DNA of 64,000 nt from assembly GCF_017654315.1 (NCBI RefSeq), contig NZ_CP072203.1, forward strand, positions 1,178,001 through 1,242,000, given 5' to 3'. Both the position numbers and the translations under genes were made by a program. Numbering within the stretch: the stretch's first letter is position 1; every line of letters begins with the position of its first letter. Source of the stretch: Gordonia polyisoprenivorans (GTDB lineage Bacteria > Actinomycetota > Actinomycetes > Mycobacteriales > Mycobacteriaceae). Under the pieces are notes generated by a model, which saw only the letters and a list, made by a program, of their open reading frames with translations, did not search any database and was not told the DNA's origin. Positions 45,057 to 53,928 of this stretch are shown in pieces.

Positions 45057-47482
45057 GCGAGGGCCTCGCGGCCCCCGCCGTGGCGCCTCTGCCCGCCGAT
45101 GATTCCGATCCCTGGGCGCTCCGCGTCGTCGACGAACTCGGCCACCACGATTGCGGTCTCGATCTCGCCGTTCTGGTCGGTCCGCCCGGCAGCGGCCGGT
45201 CGCGGGCGCTGACGAGCCTCGCCGAACGCCTGCGTGCCGCCGGTGCGCGGGTCGTCGTCGGCATCCCACGGGATGCGCAGACGCCCGACACCCACGGTCG
45301 CCGGCCCGTCGTGGTCGCCGACGACGTCCATGCCTGGCCCGTCGCGAGCATCGCCCGGTTGCGTTCGGCGCTCGACGACGGTCACCTCGCCGTGCTCGCC
45401 GCGACCGAGAACAGGTTGCGCGACACCATGATCACCGGTCTCATCCAACGGTCCCGTCCGGGTGGCGGAGTTCGCGTGTGCACTCCGGTGTCGACCGCGT
45501 GGGTGCTCGATCGGGCCCTGCTGCGGCGCGTCGACCTCGATCCGACGCAGGCCTCCCACATCCGACGCACGTGCGCGGGTGCACCGGGCCTCATCGACGA
45601 GATCCTCGTGACGCTGGCATCCGAGTTCGGTGCGGCACATCCGGATTCGCCTCCGCTCAATCCCGTCGAGAGGGCGGCGGTGCTCGCACGGAAGGCGTAC
45701 CGGCGGCGCCTGGAGCATCTCGATGACGCCGTGCTCGGCGCCCTCGCCGTCGCCGTCGAGGGCAACGGGCTCGACACCTCGGTGGTCGCCGAGGCCCTCG
45801 ACATCGACGAGCAGAGCGCGATCACCGCGGTCGACCGGGCTCGGGGCAGTGGTCTGCTCCTGAGCTCCGACACCCTGGTGCCGACCGCTCGGGGACCGCT
45901 GGTGGAGACCCTGGGTCCGGGGCGTGTTGCGCAGGTACGGCGCGCGAGCGTGGTGCGCCGCATGGGAGTCGGCTCGATCTCGCCGGGTGATGCGATGGCC
46001 GCAGCGGAACTGGGTATTCGTGAGCCCCGGGTGAGTGCGGCGCTGCTCGAGGCGGCGGCCCGGGCGTCGGCGTCGGAGGCGGAGGTGCTCCTGACCGCGG
46101 CCGCGGGCGCCGGTGGTGATGCGTCCGAGATCGCCATGCGCCGAGCACATCTGGCGCTGGCCGCCGGTGACGTCCACCGTGCATCACGGATCGTCGACGA
46201 GATCATCGGAGCCGCAACGAGTCCTGCGGCCACACACGTCGCCCCGACCATTCTGGCGGCGCGGATCGCGCTCGCCGCCGGCCGGCCGTCGCACGCCGCC
46301 GACCTCATTCGCTGGCTGGGCCCTAAGTATGCTGCGACGCAACCGATCACGGCGGTCCGCGCCTTGCTCGACGTCGGGGATCGCGACGCCGCCGCCCACT
46401 ACCTGACCGACACCGGTGCGGCGCCGACGGCCGCGCGCACGGCGCAACGTGACGCGCTGCGAGCCCTGTTCGGTGAGCCGATCAGCGGCCCTACGCTCGA
46501 CGGACTGCTGCGGGCGCTGCCGATGCTGACCGATCGTGACGACATCGCGTGGCCCGCGCTGATGCTCGCCGTGCAATCCGGGGATGTCCTCGCCGCCCGG
46601 GTGGTGGCCGACGAGGTCTTCGACGCCGACCGCCGTGATCTCGCCCTGCGGTGGATTGCGCTGCTGCTCGATCCGCACACCGCGGCGGGCGCGCCGACGC
46701 TTACGCCGGTCACGCCCACGCCCGCCGATCGGGTGCGTGCGGAGGTCGCCGCGCTCGGCCCGCTGCCGACTCCCGGCGGCTGCGGACAGGTACTGCGTGC
46801 GGCGGCTGCCGTCGAGTTCGGGCTCGCCGACACCCTCACCCTCGGCGAGTTGTGGCTGTCACTCGCCGCAGCGGGCGAACAGGCGCGCGTACGGGGTCAG
46901 GTCGCCGCATTCGACGAGGTCGTCGCCGGAATCGGAACCATGAGCGGTTGGGCGGTGACGTGGAACTGGTACGCGATCCGCGCGTGCGCCGCCGCCGGTG
47001 ACCGGACGGGCACCGAGGACCGGCTCGCCCGGCTCGAGACGGCGCTGTCGGCGAATCCCGGCGACGAGCGCACCGCGACCCTGGCGGCGGCCGCGCGTGT
47101 CGTGCACGATCTGGCCTTCGCCGCAACACCGATCGACGATCCGCGGGTGGTGCAGGCCCGCACCGGACTGGTCGCCATCGGCGCACCGACGGACGCCGCC
47201 CGTCTGTGCGCCGACACCGCCGCACCCGACCTGCCGAGCCCGCGTCCGACGAGCGCCGAAGCGCCATCCCCGCAGCTCACACCCCCATCGGGGCCGTTGA
47301 CCGATCGTGAGGCGCAGGTCGCCCACGAGCTTCTCGCCGGCTGCACGTACGCCGAGATCGGCGCTCGGTTGTTCATCTCGGCGAAGACCGTCGAGCATCA
47401 CGTCGCCCGTATTCGCCGGCGCTTCGGGGGTGGGTCTCGATCGGAGGTCCTCGCCGCGTTGCGGGCGGCTGGTTACCGCTGA
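45047..47482 (+). CDS. IniR-like ATPase/LuxR transcriptional regulator
   Basis: An 811-residue regulator with an N-terminal AAA/STAND-like ATPase (~35-330). Its Walker A is GPPGSGRS (45-52, Lys replaced by Arg) and its Walker B is VVVADD (88-93). A long alpha-helical repeat region (~330-720) follows, and a C-terminal LuxR helix-turn-helix (~750-811: PLTDREAQVAHELL, ARLFISAKTVEHHVARIRR). Size and order resemble M. tuberculosis Rv0339c (IniR), the regulator next to iniBAC, whose helical part is thought to sense free trehalose; this is from memory. GTG 45047 and GTG 45053 (GTGA with the Hsp70 stop) are both possible starts. It probably controls the adjacent iniB promoter. Confidence 0.85.
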   Translation: MPVSEGLAAPAVAPLPADDSDPWALRVVDELGHHDCGLDLAVLVGPPGSGRSRALTSLAERLRAAGARVVVGIPRDAQTPDTHGRRPVVVADDVHAWPVASIARLRSALDDGHLAVLAATENRLRDTMITGLIQRSRPGGGVRVCTPVSTAWVLDRALLRRVDLDPTQASHIRRTCAGAPGLIDEILVTLASEFGAAHPDSPPLNPVERAAVLARKAYRRRLEHLDDAVLGALAVAVEGNGLDTSVVAEALDIDEQSAITAVDRARGSGLLLSSDTLVPTARGPLVETLGPGRVAQVRRASVVRRMGVGSISPGDAMAAAELGIREPRVSAALLEAAARASASEAEVLLTAAAGAGGDASEIAMRRAHLALAAGDVHRASRIVDEIIGAATSPAATHVAPTILAARIALAAGRPSHAADLIRWLGPKYAATQPITAVRALLDVGDRDAAAHYLTDTGAAPTAARTAQRDALRALFGEPISGPTLDGLLRALPMLTDRDDIAWPALMLAVQSGDVLAARVVADEVFDADRRDLALRWIALLLDPHTAAGAPTLTPVTPTPADRVRAEVAALGPLPTPGGCGQVLRAAAAVEFGLADTLTLGELWLSLAAAGEQARVRGQVAAFDEVVAGIGTMSGWAVTWNWYAIRACAAAGDRTGTEDRLARLETALSANPGDERTATLAAAARVVHDLAFAATPIDDPRVVQARTGLVAIGAPTDAARLCADTAAPDLPSPRPTSAEAPSPQLTPPSGPLTDREAQVAHELLAGCTYAEIGARLFISAKTVEHHVARIRRRFGGGSRSEVLAALRAAGYR

Positions 47483-47484
47483 AT

Positions 47485-47500
47485 CTTACTGAACGGTAAG
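47485..47500. promoter_or_regulatory. palindromic operator candidate upstream of the tetR gene
   Basis: CTTACTGAACGGTAAG, 16 bp, arms CTTAC/GTAAG. It starts 2 nt after the IniR-like stop and ends 52 nt before the TetR ATG. It closely resembles the palindrome at 50565-50580. Confidence 0.6.
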
Positions 47501-47552
47501 ATGATCTGATCCCTGCCGCGCGGCGGGGGTGTGGCGAGTGTGAGGAGCCATC

Positions 47553-48161
47553 ATGGTCGGCGGGACCAAACGACTGCCCCGCGCGGTGCGCGAGCAGCAG
47601 ATGCTCGACGCCGCGGTCTCGGTGTTCGCCGAGAACGGCTTCCGGGACACGTCCATGGATTCGATCGCAGCCCAGGCGAAGATTAGCAAACCGATGCTCT
47701 ACCTGTACTACGGGTCCAAGGAAGAGCTGTTCAGCGCATGTATCGCCCGCGAAGGCGGCCGATTCATCGACGCGATGGCGGTCGGTTTCGATCCCAAACT
47801 CCGCCAGAGCGAGCAGGCCCGCACAGTGGTGCGGGAATTCCTCCGGTACGTCGACGAGAACCGCGAGTCCTGGCGGGTGCTCTACCGCGTGGCCGTCGGC
47901 TCGGCCGCCTTCGCCGACACCGTCAGCACCAGCCGTCGCCACATCGTCGACATGGTGTCGGATCTGATCCGTCGCGGCACCACGGTCGAGGGGGCGCTCG
48001 ACATCGATTTCGAGCTCACCGCGATCGCCCTCGTCGGCGCCGGTGAGGCCGTCGCCGACCGCATGAGCGAGGGCGACGTCGACCTCGAGACCGCCACCGA
48101 TCTGCTGGTCGGCATCACCTGGCGCGGCCTGAAGGGCGTCGGAATCCACACCCCCTCCTGA
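47553..48161 (+). CDS. TetR/AcrR family regulator (Rv0238-like)
   Basis: A 202-residue TetR protein. The N-terminal HTH is REQQMLDAAVSVFAENGFRDTSMDSIAAQAKISKPMLYLYYGSK, in standard spacing with the recognition helix KISKPMLYLYYG. The C-terminal helical ligand domain has the typical TetR_C charge pattern and no special motif. The ATG at 47553 is the first plausible start. Downstream, a very strong hairpin separates it from the convergent htdX gene. By position and the shared palindrome it is the likely regulator of the fabG4/fadA2 divergon, as Rv0238 is placed in M. tuberculosis. The ligand is probably an acyl-CoA or fatty acid, inferred. Confidence 0.88.
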   Translation: MVGGTKRLPRAVREQQMLDAAVSVFAENGFRDTSMDSIAAQAKISKPMLYLYYGSKEELFSACIAREGGRFIDAMAVGFDPKLRQSEQARTVVREFLRYVDENRESWRVLYRVAVGSAAFADTVSTSRRHIVDMVSDLIRRGTTVEGALDIDFELTAIALVGAGEAVADRMSEGDVDLETATDLLVGITWRGLKGVGIHTPS

Positions 48162-48183
48162 GACGAATCACCGGTACGAACGC

Positions 48184-48218
48184 AGAACTCCCGCCCGGCA
48201 CTGCCGGGCGGGAGTTCT
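48184..48218. terminator. 17-bp bidirectional hairpin between tetR and htdX
   Basis: AGAACTCCCGCCCGGCA (48184-48200) pairs perfectly with 48202-48218. It is placed to terminate both convergent genes. Confidence 0.85.
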
Positions 48219-48233
48219 GGTATCCGTGGTGCC

Positions 48234-49121
48234 TCAGTTGGTGCGGGTGGTCGCCGTCAGATGCGGATACCCCTTGCGCCGGTTCAGAATCGAGATATCG
48301 AAGCTCCCGGCGCCGTCTAATCTATGCGTGTAGACGTTCACCTTGGCCGGCAACAGAATCGGCTTACCCCACCGCACCGTGTAGGTGACGGCGTCGGGCA
48401 GTTGCGCCTCGACATTGGCGACAGCCGCTGCCGCACTCCACATCCCGTGCGCGATGGCCTTCGGGAAGCCGAACGCCTTGGCGGTGAGATCGCCCATGTG
48501 GATCGGATTGCGATCCCCCGAGGCCGCCGCGTATTCGCGGATCTTCGCCAGATCCACTGCGAGCACCGCATCCGGAGGCGGTGGCGCCTGATCCCGAGGA
48601 GCCGGCCCGCGCGGTTCGTCGGAGAGGCTGGTGCGTTGCTGCTTGAGGAACGTCGCCACCTGCCGGGTCACCAGCTCGGTGCCGACGCTGATCTCCGAGA
48701 CCATGTCGACGAGCATGCCCTTGCGGTGTTCACGCAGATTCTCGGCGTGATTCTCGATGGTCAGCGGCTCGTCGATCCCGATCGGACGCAGTCGCGTGAT
48801 CGTGTTCTCCAGATGCACCGAACCGACTGCGCCGAAAGGGAAGTCGCCGTCGGTCATGATCTTCATGGCCAGCGGGAACTGCAGCACGAACGGGTAGGTG
48901 ATCGGCAACGTCGGGCCGAACTGCTGTCCGGTCGCCCGGGTGTAGGCCAGCAGCCGATCCGGATCGATACGGATGTTCTCGAGCCGGTAGCGCCGGTCCG
49001 GGATGGTCGCGTCGGCGCGAATCCGGCCGGGCTTGCCGATCACCGGGAGCATCGCGGTGACCGCCTTGGAGTAGACGTCGGCGGTGCTCGGCGGCGACGA
49101 GAGGGTGATGGTCTTGCTCAT
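48234..49121 (-). CDS. htdX: MaoC-like (R)-3-hydroxyacyl dehydratase (HtdX-like)
   Basis: A 295-residue double hot-dog dehydratase. The C-terminal hot dog carries the hydratase-2 motif with Asp203 and His208 (YAAASGDRNPIHMG, then FGFPKAIAHGMW). The N-terminal half is a degenerate hot dog (LPITYPFVLQFPLAM). It likely dehydrates (R)-3-hydroxyacyl-CoA/ACP to trans-2-enoyl species, in step with FabG4. The name follows Rv0241c by synteny. The ATG at 49121 shares a base with the fabG4 stop (TGATG); a GTG one codon earlier is in frame. It is the second gene of the fabG4 operon. Confidence 0.9.
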   Translation of the reverse strand: MSKTITLSSPPSTADVYSKAVTAMLPVIGKPGRIRADATIPDRRYRLENIRIDPDRLLAYTRATGQQFGPTLPITYPFVLQFPLAMKIMTDGDFPFGAVGSVHLENTITRLRPIGIDEPLTIENHAENLREHRKGMLVDMVSEISVGTELVTRQVATFLKQQRTSLSDEPRGPAPRDQAPPPPDAVLAVDLAKIREYAAASGDRNPIHMGDLTAKAFGFPKAIAHGMWSAAAAVANVEAQLPDAVTYTVRWGKPILLPAKVNVYTHRLDGAGSFDISILNRRKGYPHLTATTRTN

Positions 49122-50488
49122 CACGCCCCCAGGAATCCCTGGCCGCAGACCCGGACCACGTTGCCGGTGATGGCGTTGGAGGCCGGATTGGCAAAGTAGG
49201 CAACGGTTTCGGCGACGTCGACGGTCTGCCCGCCCTGCTGCAGCGAACTCATCAGGCGGCCGGCCTCGCGGGTGGCCAGCGGGATCGCGGCGGTCATCTT
49301 GGTCTCGATGAAACCGGGGGCGACGGCGTTGATCGTGATGCCCTTTTCGGCGAGCAGCGGGGCATAGGTGTCGACGAGACCGATCACGCCGGCCTTGGAG
49401 GCGCCGTAGTTGGTCTGGCCGCGGTTACCCGCGATACCCGCGATCGACGACACGTCGATCACCGCGCCGCCGGGCTTCAACGCGTTCTTCTGCACGAGCG
49501 CGTTGACCAGTTGCTGCGGCGCGATCAGGTTGACCGAGATCACCGAATTCCAGCGCGCCGCATCCATGTTCGCGAGCAACTTGTCGCGGGTGATGCCGGC
49601 GTTGTTGACGATGATGTCGATGCCGCCGTGGCGGGTGAGCGCGTGCTCGGCGAGCTTCTCGCCGGCGTCGGGTGCGCTGACGTCGAGCGGCAGCGAGGTG
49701 CCGCCGACCTTGTTGGCGGTCTCGGCGAGGGCCTCACCGGCAGCCGGGATGTCGGCGCAGATCACGTGGGCGCCGTCGCGGGCCAACACCTCAGCGATCG
49801 TCGCACCGATACCGCGGGCGGCACCGGTCACCACGGCCACCTTGCCCTCGAGCGGCTTGTCCCAGCTCGCGGGAGCGGTGGCATCGTCGGCGCCGACCCG
49901 GATCACCTGGGCGTCGACGAAGGCCGACTTCGCCGACAGCACGAAGCGCAGCGTCGACTCCAGACCGGTGAGCCCGGTCTTGGCGTCGGGGGAGACGTAG
50001 ACGAGTTGCACGGTCGAACCCTTGAGGAGTTCCTTGCCGAGCGAGCGGGTGAATCCCTCGAGGGCCCGCTGGGCGATGTGCTCGTCGGGATCGGTGACGA
50101 GTTCGGGGGTGGTGCCGAGCACGACGAAGCGTGCACACGCCGCGGTCGAGCGCATGATCGGCTGGAAGAACTCGAAGAGCTGCTCGAGCTCGGCGGGGGA
50201 GGTGATCCCGGTGGCGTCGAAGACCAGACCGCCGTACTTGTCGGCGCTGCGGCCGGTGGTGGCGTTCTCGATCAGCGTGTAGTCGGGACCCGAGAGGAGC
50301 TCACGCAACGGCTCGACGAGACGGCCGGACCCGCCGAGCAACACCGGTCCCGGCAGCGGCGGCTCGGAGGCCTTGTAGCGCCGCAGGGGCGGCGGGACGG
50401 GCAGTCCGGCCTGCTTGGCGATGAACGCACCCGGCCCGGAGTGCACGAAACTCGAGTACAGGCCTGCGGTCGTGGAGTTGGCAGCCAC
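49121..50488 (-). CDS. fabG4: FabG4-type beta-ketoacyl reductase (high-molecular-weight SDR)
   Basis: A 455-residue protein, the length of M. tuberculosis FabG4 (Rv0242c). An N-terminal flavodoxin-like Rossmann domain (~1-200, start [34 protein letters not shown]) is followed by a C-terminal catalytic SDR domain. That domain has cofactor loop [16 protein letters not shown], catalytic Ser in VIDVSSIAG and Tyr361/Lys365 (NYGASK). It is a NADH-dependent ketoacyl-CoA reductase acting in beta-oxidation or elongation. GTG 50488 was chosen because AGAGGAGAT lies 7-8 nt upstream and the family length fits; the frame to 50560 is an extension. A palindrome at 50565 lies in its promoter, shared with fadA2. 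Confidence 0.92.
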   Translation of the reverse strand: MAANSTTAGLYSSFVHSGPGAFIAKQAGLPVPPPLRRYKASEPPLPGPVLLGGSGRLVEPLRELLSGPDYTLIENATTGRSADKYGGLVFDATGITSPAELEQLFEFFQPIMRSTAACARFVVLGTTPELVTDPDEHIAQRALEGFTRSLGKELLKGSTVQLVYVSPDAKTGLTGLESTLRFVLSAKSAFVDAQVIRVGADDATAPASWDKPLEGKVAVVTGAARGIGATIAEVLARDGAHVICADIPAAGEALAETANKVGGTSLPLDVSAPDAGEKLAEHALTRHGGIDIIVNNAGITRDKLLANMDAARWNSVISVNLIAPQQLVNALVQKNALKPGGAVIDVSSIAGIAGNRGQTNYGASKAGVIGLVDTYAPLLAEKGITINAVAPGFIETKMTAAIPLATREAGRLMSSLQQGGQTVDVAETVAYFANPASNAITGNVVRVCGQGFLGA

Positions 50489-50564
50489 GTGAATCTCCTC
50501 TGAATTGTTCTCACGCTCGGTGTGATCGAGGACGCTGCTGGGGGGAGCGCCGTTCGACATCTAA

Positions 50565-50580
50565 CTTACTCTGGAGTAAG
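50565..50580. promoter_or_regulatory. palindromic operator candidate between fabG4 and fadA2
   Basis: CTTACTCTGGAGTAAG, a perfect inverted repeat (7-bp arms, 2-bp centre), 76 nt from the fabG4 start and 40 nt from the fadA2 start. It matches CTTACTGAACGGTAAG at 47485 at 12 of 16 positions, including all five terminal bases on both sides. Confidence 0.7.
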
Positions 50581-50620
50581 AATACGTTAAAGGTACCAAT
50601 CGACACCTGGGAGATCTCTC

Positions 50621-51916
50621 GTGGCCAACACACCCAAGACCCGCACCGAGCGCCCGGTTGCGATCCTCGGCGGCAACCGCATTCCGTTCGCGCGGCAGGA
50701 CAAGGCATATGCCAAGGTCAGCAACCAAGACATGTTCACCGCGGCCCTCGACGGCCTCGTCAGTCGCTACAGCCTCCAGGGCGAACGCCTCGGCATGGTG
50801 GCCGGCGGCGCGGTGTTGAAGCTGTCGCGTGATTTCAATCTCATCCGCGAGTCCGTGCTGGGATCGGCGCTCTCGCCCTACACCCCGGCCTTCGACATCC
50901 AGCAGGCGTGCGGCACCGGCCTGCAGGCGATCACCGCCGTCGCCGACGGCATCGCACGCGGTCGCTACGACGTCGCGGTCGGCGGCGGCGTCGACACCAC
51001 CTCCGACGCACCCATCGGTGTCTCCGAGGGCTTCCGTCGTGGCCTGCTCGAGGTGAACCGGGCCCGCAGCACCCAGGATCAGGTCCTCGGACTCCTCAAG
51101 GCGCTGCCCAAGCTCGGCATCGAGATCCCGCGCAACGGCGAGCCCCGCACCGGGATGTCGATGGGCGAGCACGCGGCGATCACCGCCAAGGAGTTCGGCA
51201 TCAAGCGCGCCGACCAGGACGCTCTCGCCGCGGCCAGCCACCAGAAGATGGCCGCCGCCTACGACGCCGGTTTCTTCGACGACCTGGTCACCCCGTTCCT
51301 CGGCCTGACCCGTGATCAGAACCTGCGCGGCGACTCGAGTGCCGAGAAGCTCGCCAAGCTCAAGCCGGTCTTCGGGGTGTCGCTGGGCGACGCCACGATG
51401 ACCGCGGGCAATTCGACGCCGCTGACCGACGGTGCGTCGACCGTGCTGCTCGCCAGCGATGAGTGGGCGCAGGAGAAGGGCATTCCGGTGCTGGCGTACT
51501 TTGTCGACTCCGAGTCCGCGGCGGTCGACTACGTCAACGGCCCCGACGGCCTGCTGATGGCCCCGACCTACGCCGTCCCGCGACTGCTCGAGCGCAACGG
51601 CCTCACCTTGCAGGACTTCGACTTCTACGAGATCCACGAGGCCTTCGCCTCGGTGGTGCTCGCGACGCTGCAGGCGTGGGAGTCCGAGGAGTACTGCAAG
51701 GAGCGGCTGGGCCTGGACAAGGCGCTCGGCGCGATCGACCGCAGCAAGCTCAACGTCAACGGCTCGTCGCTGGCTGCGGGACACCCCTTCGCCGCGACCG
51801 GCGGACGCATCGTGGCCCAGGCGGCCAAGCAGATCAAGGAGAACGGCGGCGGTCGCGCGCTGATCTCGATCTGCGCCGCGGGCGGCCAGGGCGTCACCGC
51901 GATCATCGAAGGCTGA
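50621..51916 (+). CDS. fadA2: acetyl-CoA C-acyltransferase FadA2
   Basis: A 431-residue thiolase that cleaves 3-ketoacyl-CoA with CoA to acetyl-CoA and a shortened acyl-CoA. The acyl-accepting Cys97 sits in DIQQACGTGLQAIT. Other blocks are ATMTAGNSTPLTDGAS, the EIHEAFASVV motif, NVNGSSLAAGHPFAATGGR with the catalytic His, and a C-terminal CAAGGQG with Cys418 as general acid/base. The GTG start at 50621 has GGGAG ~8 nt upstream. It diverges from fabG4, sharing the 16-bp palindrome, as with Rv0242c/Rv0243. It ends in an unusual region with three hairpins. Confidence 0.95.
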   Translation: MANTPKTRTERPVAILGGNRIPFARQDKAYAKVSNQDMFTAALDGLVSRYSLQGERLGMVAGGAVLKLSRDFNLIRESVLGSALSPYTPAFDIQQACGTGLQAITAVADGIARGRYDVAVGGGVDTTSDAPIGVSEGFRRGLLEVNRARSTQDQVLGLLKALPKLGIEIPRNGEPRTGMSMGEHAAITAKEFGIKRADQDALAAASHQKMAAAYDAGFFDDLVTPFLGLTRDQNLRGDSSAEKLAKLKPVFGVSLGDATMTAGNSTPLTDGASTVLLASDEWAQEKGIPVLAYFVDSESAAVDYVNGPDGLLMAPTYAVPRLLERNGLTLQDFDFYEIHEAFASVVLATLQAWESEEYCKERLGLDKALGAIDRSKLNVNGSSLAAGHPFAATGGRIVAQAAKQIKENGGGRALISICAAGGQGVTAIIEG

Positions 51917-51982
51917 GTGAGATTCTTCGCCGCACGATTCGTCCGATCAATGGACACCCCGTGTTGTAACGAAGGCGAAAGT

Positions 51983-51998
51983 CCCGTAGATATACGGG
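51983..51998 (+). other. small perfect hairpin downstream of fadA2
   Basis: CCCGTA (51983-51988), loop GATA, TACGGG (51993-51998). It is the first of three stem-loops in the 233-bp gap 51917-52149. The gap contains no ORF of note; the VanW-gene promoter must also lie here. Confidence 0.55.
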
Positions 51999-52005
51999 GT
52001 AGCTT

Positions 52006-52044
52006 CGGTTGAGCTGTCAGACCCCCGACCCGACAGCTCAACCG
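52006..52044 (+). terminator. 13-bp hairpin after fadA2
   Basis: CGGTTGAGCTGTC (52006-52018) pairs perfectly with GACAGCTCAACCG (52032-52044), 13-nt loop. It lies about 90 nt past the fadA2 stop. There is no U tract. Confidence 0.7.
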
Positions 52045-52058
52045 GAGCGCCTCTCACA

Positions 52059-52096
52059 GAGGGCCTGATCAGCGTGTAATCGCCGGTCAGGCCCTC
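52059..52096 (+). terminator. 10-bp hairpin, second terminator-like stem
   Basis: GAGGGCCTGA (52059-52068) pairs perfectly with TCAGGCCCTC (52087-52096), 18-nt loop. With the previous stem it forms a tandem pair before the VanW gene. Confidence 0.6.
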
Positions 52097-52149
52097 GATT
52101 GCGTTATGGGGAGAAGCCATCGGAGTCGCATTGGCCGGATTTGTTCGGT

Positions 52150-53844
52150 ATGAGTGACAGCGTGAGTTCAGCGCGGCGACGTCGATGGCGGGTGGGCGCA
52201 CGAATCACCACGGGTGTGATCTCCGTCATACTTCTGACGTTGTCCATGGATCTCCTGGTCACCTCGGGGCACACCGCCCGCGGAGCGGTCACCGCAGGCC
52301 GCGACGTCGGCAACCTGTCCCCGGTTCGCCTGGACCACCGGCTCGACGAGGTGACACAGCAGGCCGGTGAGCCCGTGCGGTTGCGCACCGAGTCGGGCTC
52401 GGCCACCGTCGACGCCGCAGCGTTGGGCGTGGCATTCGACGCCGATGCCACCGCGACGGCGCTGCAACGTCAGCCGCGCAGTCCGCTCACCCGATTCCTG
52501 GCCCTCTTCGGCCGCACACACGACGTCGCGCCGGTGGTCCGTGTCGACGCCGCGCGCTTCGACGAGGCGATCGCCGGTCTCCATCGCGATCTGGAACGGT
52601 CGGCGGTGGACGGTGGGGTGCACTACGACGGGGCCCGCCCGGTCGCCGATCTGCCCGCCGCCGGTCGGCGCGTCGACCGTGACGCGGCGCGCGCGGTGCT
52701 GGCCCGCGAGTGGCTCGACGGTGATGTCGTGGAGCTGCCGATGGAACCGTTCGCGCCGACCGTGAGTGCCGAGGTGGTGCGGGCGACCGTCGCGGGTCCG
52801 GCGGCGCGTGCGGTGTCCGACGACGTCGAGATCACCGGTCGCGGAGGCGTTCGGGTGAGTCTGTCACCCAGGCAGATCGGCGCCATCCTCACCTTCGTTC
52901 CGGACGGGCGGGGCGGGCTCGTCGCGCACGTCGACCGCGAACGCGGTCGTGCGGCGCTGGCCGCGCTCCGCGACTCCGAGACCCGGCCCGCCGATGCGAG
53001 ATTCTCGCTGGCGACGGGCCGCCCGCGCGTCGTGCCGGCCCGCGACGGTGCACACGTCGACTGGGACAAGACCTTCGCCGCACTCGAACGCGCCGTCGTC
53101 GGCGCCGGGCGACGCACCGCCGCAGCCGTCTACCGGACGGTGCCGCCCGCGCTGTCCACCGAGAAGGCCCGTTCGCTCGGGGTCACCGAGGTGATCGGTG
53201 AGTACACCACCGGCGGTTTCTCGTCGGCGTCCGGCGAGAACATCCGGCTGGTGGCGGCCGAGGTCGACGGCGCGCTGATCCTGCCGGGCAAGAACTTCTC
53301 CCTCAACACCCACACCGGGCCGCGGGGCACCGCGCAGGGCTACGTCAGCTCGACGATCATCGATCACGGCCGCGCGTCGAACGCGGTGGGCGGCGGTATC
53401 TCCCAGTTCGCCACCACGCTCTACAACGCCGCCTACTTCGCCGGACTCGCCGACGTCGACCACACCGAACACGCCTACTACATCTCGCGGTACCCCGAAG
53501 CGCGGGAGGCGACGGTGTTCGAGGGCGCCATCGACCTCGTCATCGGCAACACCTCGCGCCACGGCGTCCTGATCGAGACCACGTGGAGTCCGTCGTCGGT
53601 GACGGTTCGGCTGTGGGGCACGAGAAGTGTCGAGGTCCAGTCGATCACCGGTGAGCGCTACGCCTACACCGCGCCGGAGGTGCGGCGGGTGCCGCGCGGG
53701 CCCGACTGCATCGCGAGTCGCGGCAGCCGCGGATTCACCACCAGCGACACCCGGGTCATCACCGATGCCCGCAGCGGCGCACTGATCAGCCGGCACACGC
53801 GGACCGTGCGCTACGCGCCCGAGCCGACCGTGCGGTGCATCTGA
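52150..53844 (+). CDS. VanW family protein with peptidoglycan-binding-like domains
   Basis: A 564-residue protein. The basic N-terminal tail is followed by one TM helix (~18-38, ITTGVISVILLTLSMDLLV), so the rest is extracytoplasmic. Residues ~45-330 contain PG_binding_4-like repeats (AAALGVAFDADATATALQR; SLSPRQIGAILTF). Residues ~355-530 are the VanW domain (SGENIRLVAAEVDGALILPGKNFSLN, VGGGISQFATTLYNAAYFAGL, then EATVFEGAIDLVIGN). VanW proteins accompany some glycopeptide-resistance clusters but are widespread, and their activity is unknown. They are presumed cell-wall-associated. ATG 52150 was chosen; a frame extension to 52099 is open. The gene is followed by the 21-bp repeats and the GntR gene. 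Confidence 0.85.
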   Translation: MSDSVSSARRRRWRVGARITTGVISVILLTLSMDLLVTSGHTARGAVTAGRDVGNLSPVRLDHRLDEVTQQAGEPVRLRTESGSATVDAAALGVAFDADATATALQRQPRSPLTRFLALFGRTHDVAPVVRVDAARFDEAIAGLHRDLERSAVDGGVHYDGARPVADLPAAGRRVDRDAARAVLAREWLDGDVVELPMEPFAPTVSAEVVRATVAGPAARAVSDDVEITGRGGVRVSLSPRQIGAILTFVPDGRGGLVAHVDRERGRAALAALRDSETRPADARFSLATGRPRVVPARDGAHVDWDKTFAALERAVVGAGRRTAAAVYRTVPPALSTEKARSLGVTEVIGEYTTGGFSSASGENIRLVAAEVDGALILPGKNFSLNTHTGPRGTAQGYVSSTIIDHGRASNAVGGGISQFATTLYNAAYFAGLADVDHTEHAYYISRYPEAREATVFEGAIDLVIGNTSRHGVLIETTWSPSSVTVRLWGTRSVEVQSITGERYAYTAPEVRRVPRGPDCIASRGSRGFTTSDTRVITDARSGALISRHTRTVRYAPEPTVRCI

Positions 53845-53900
53845 CGCCGACAGCGCTCTTCTCACCGCCGACAGCGCTCTGCAGTTCGCCGACGGCGCTC
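53845..53900 (+). repeat. three 21-bp-period direct repeats upstream of gntR
   Basis: CGCCGACAGCGCTCT at 53845-53859 and 53866-53880, and CGCCGACGGCGCTC at 53887-53900. The period is exactly 21 bp, about two helical turns. They begin at the base after the VanW stop and end 28 nt before the GntR start, overlapping where a promoter must lie. Confidence 0.75.
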
Positions 53901-53928
53901 CACATGTCCTCGCCCTAAACTGCAGTGC

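Noticed and set aside
43857..45269. 470-residue minus-strand ORF over the Hsp70-like gene
   Set aside because: Arg/Gly-rich shadow; Hsp70 nucleotide motifs are on the plus strand.
51983..52096. Riboswitch upstream of the VanW gene
   Set aside because: No known aptamer consensus recognised; simple perfect stems fit terminators better.
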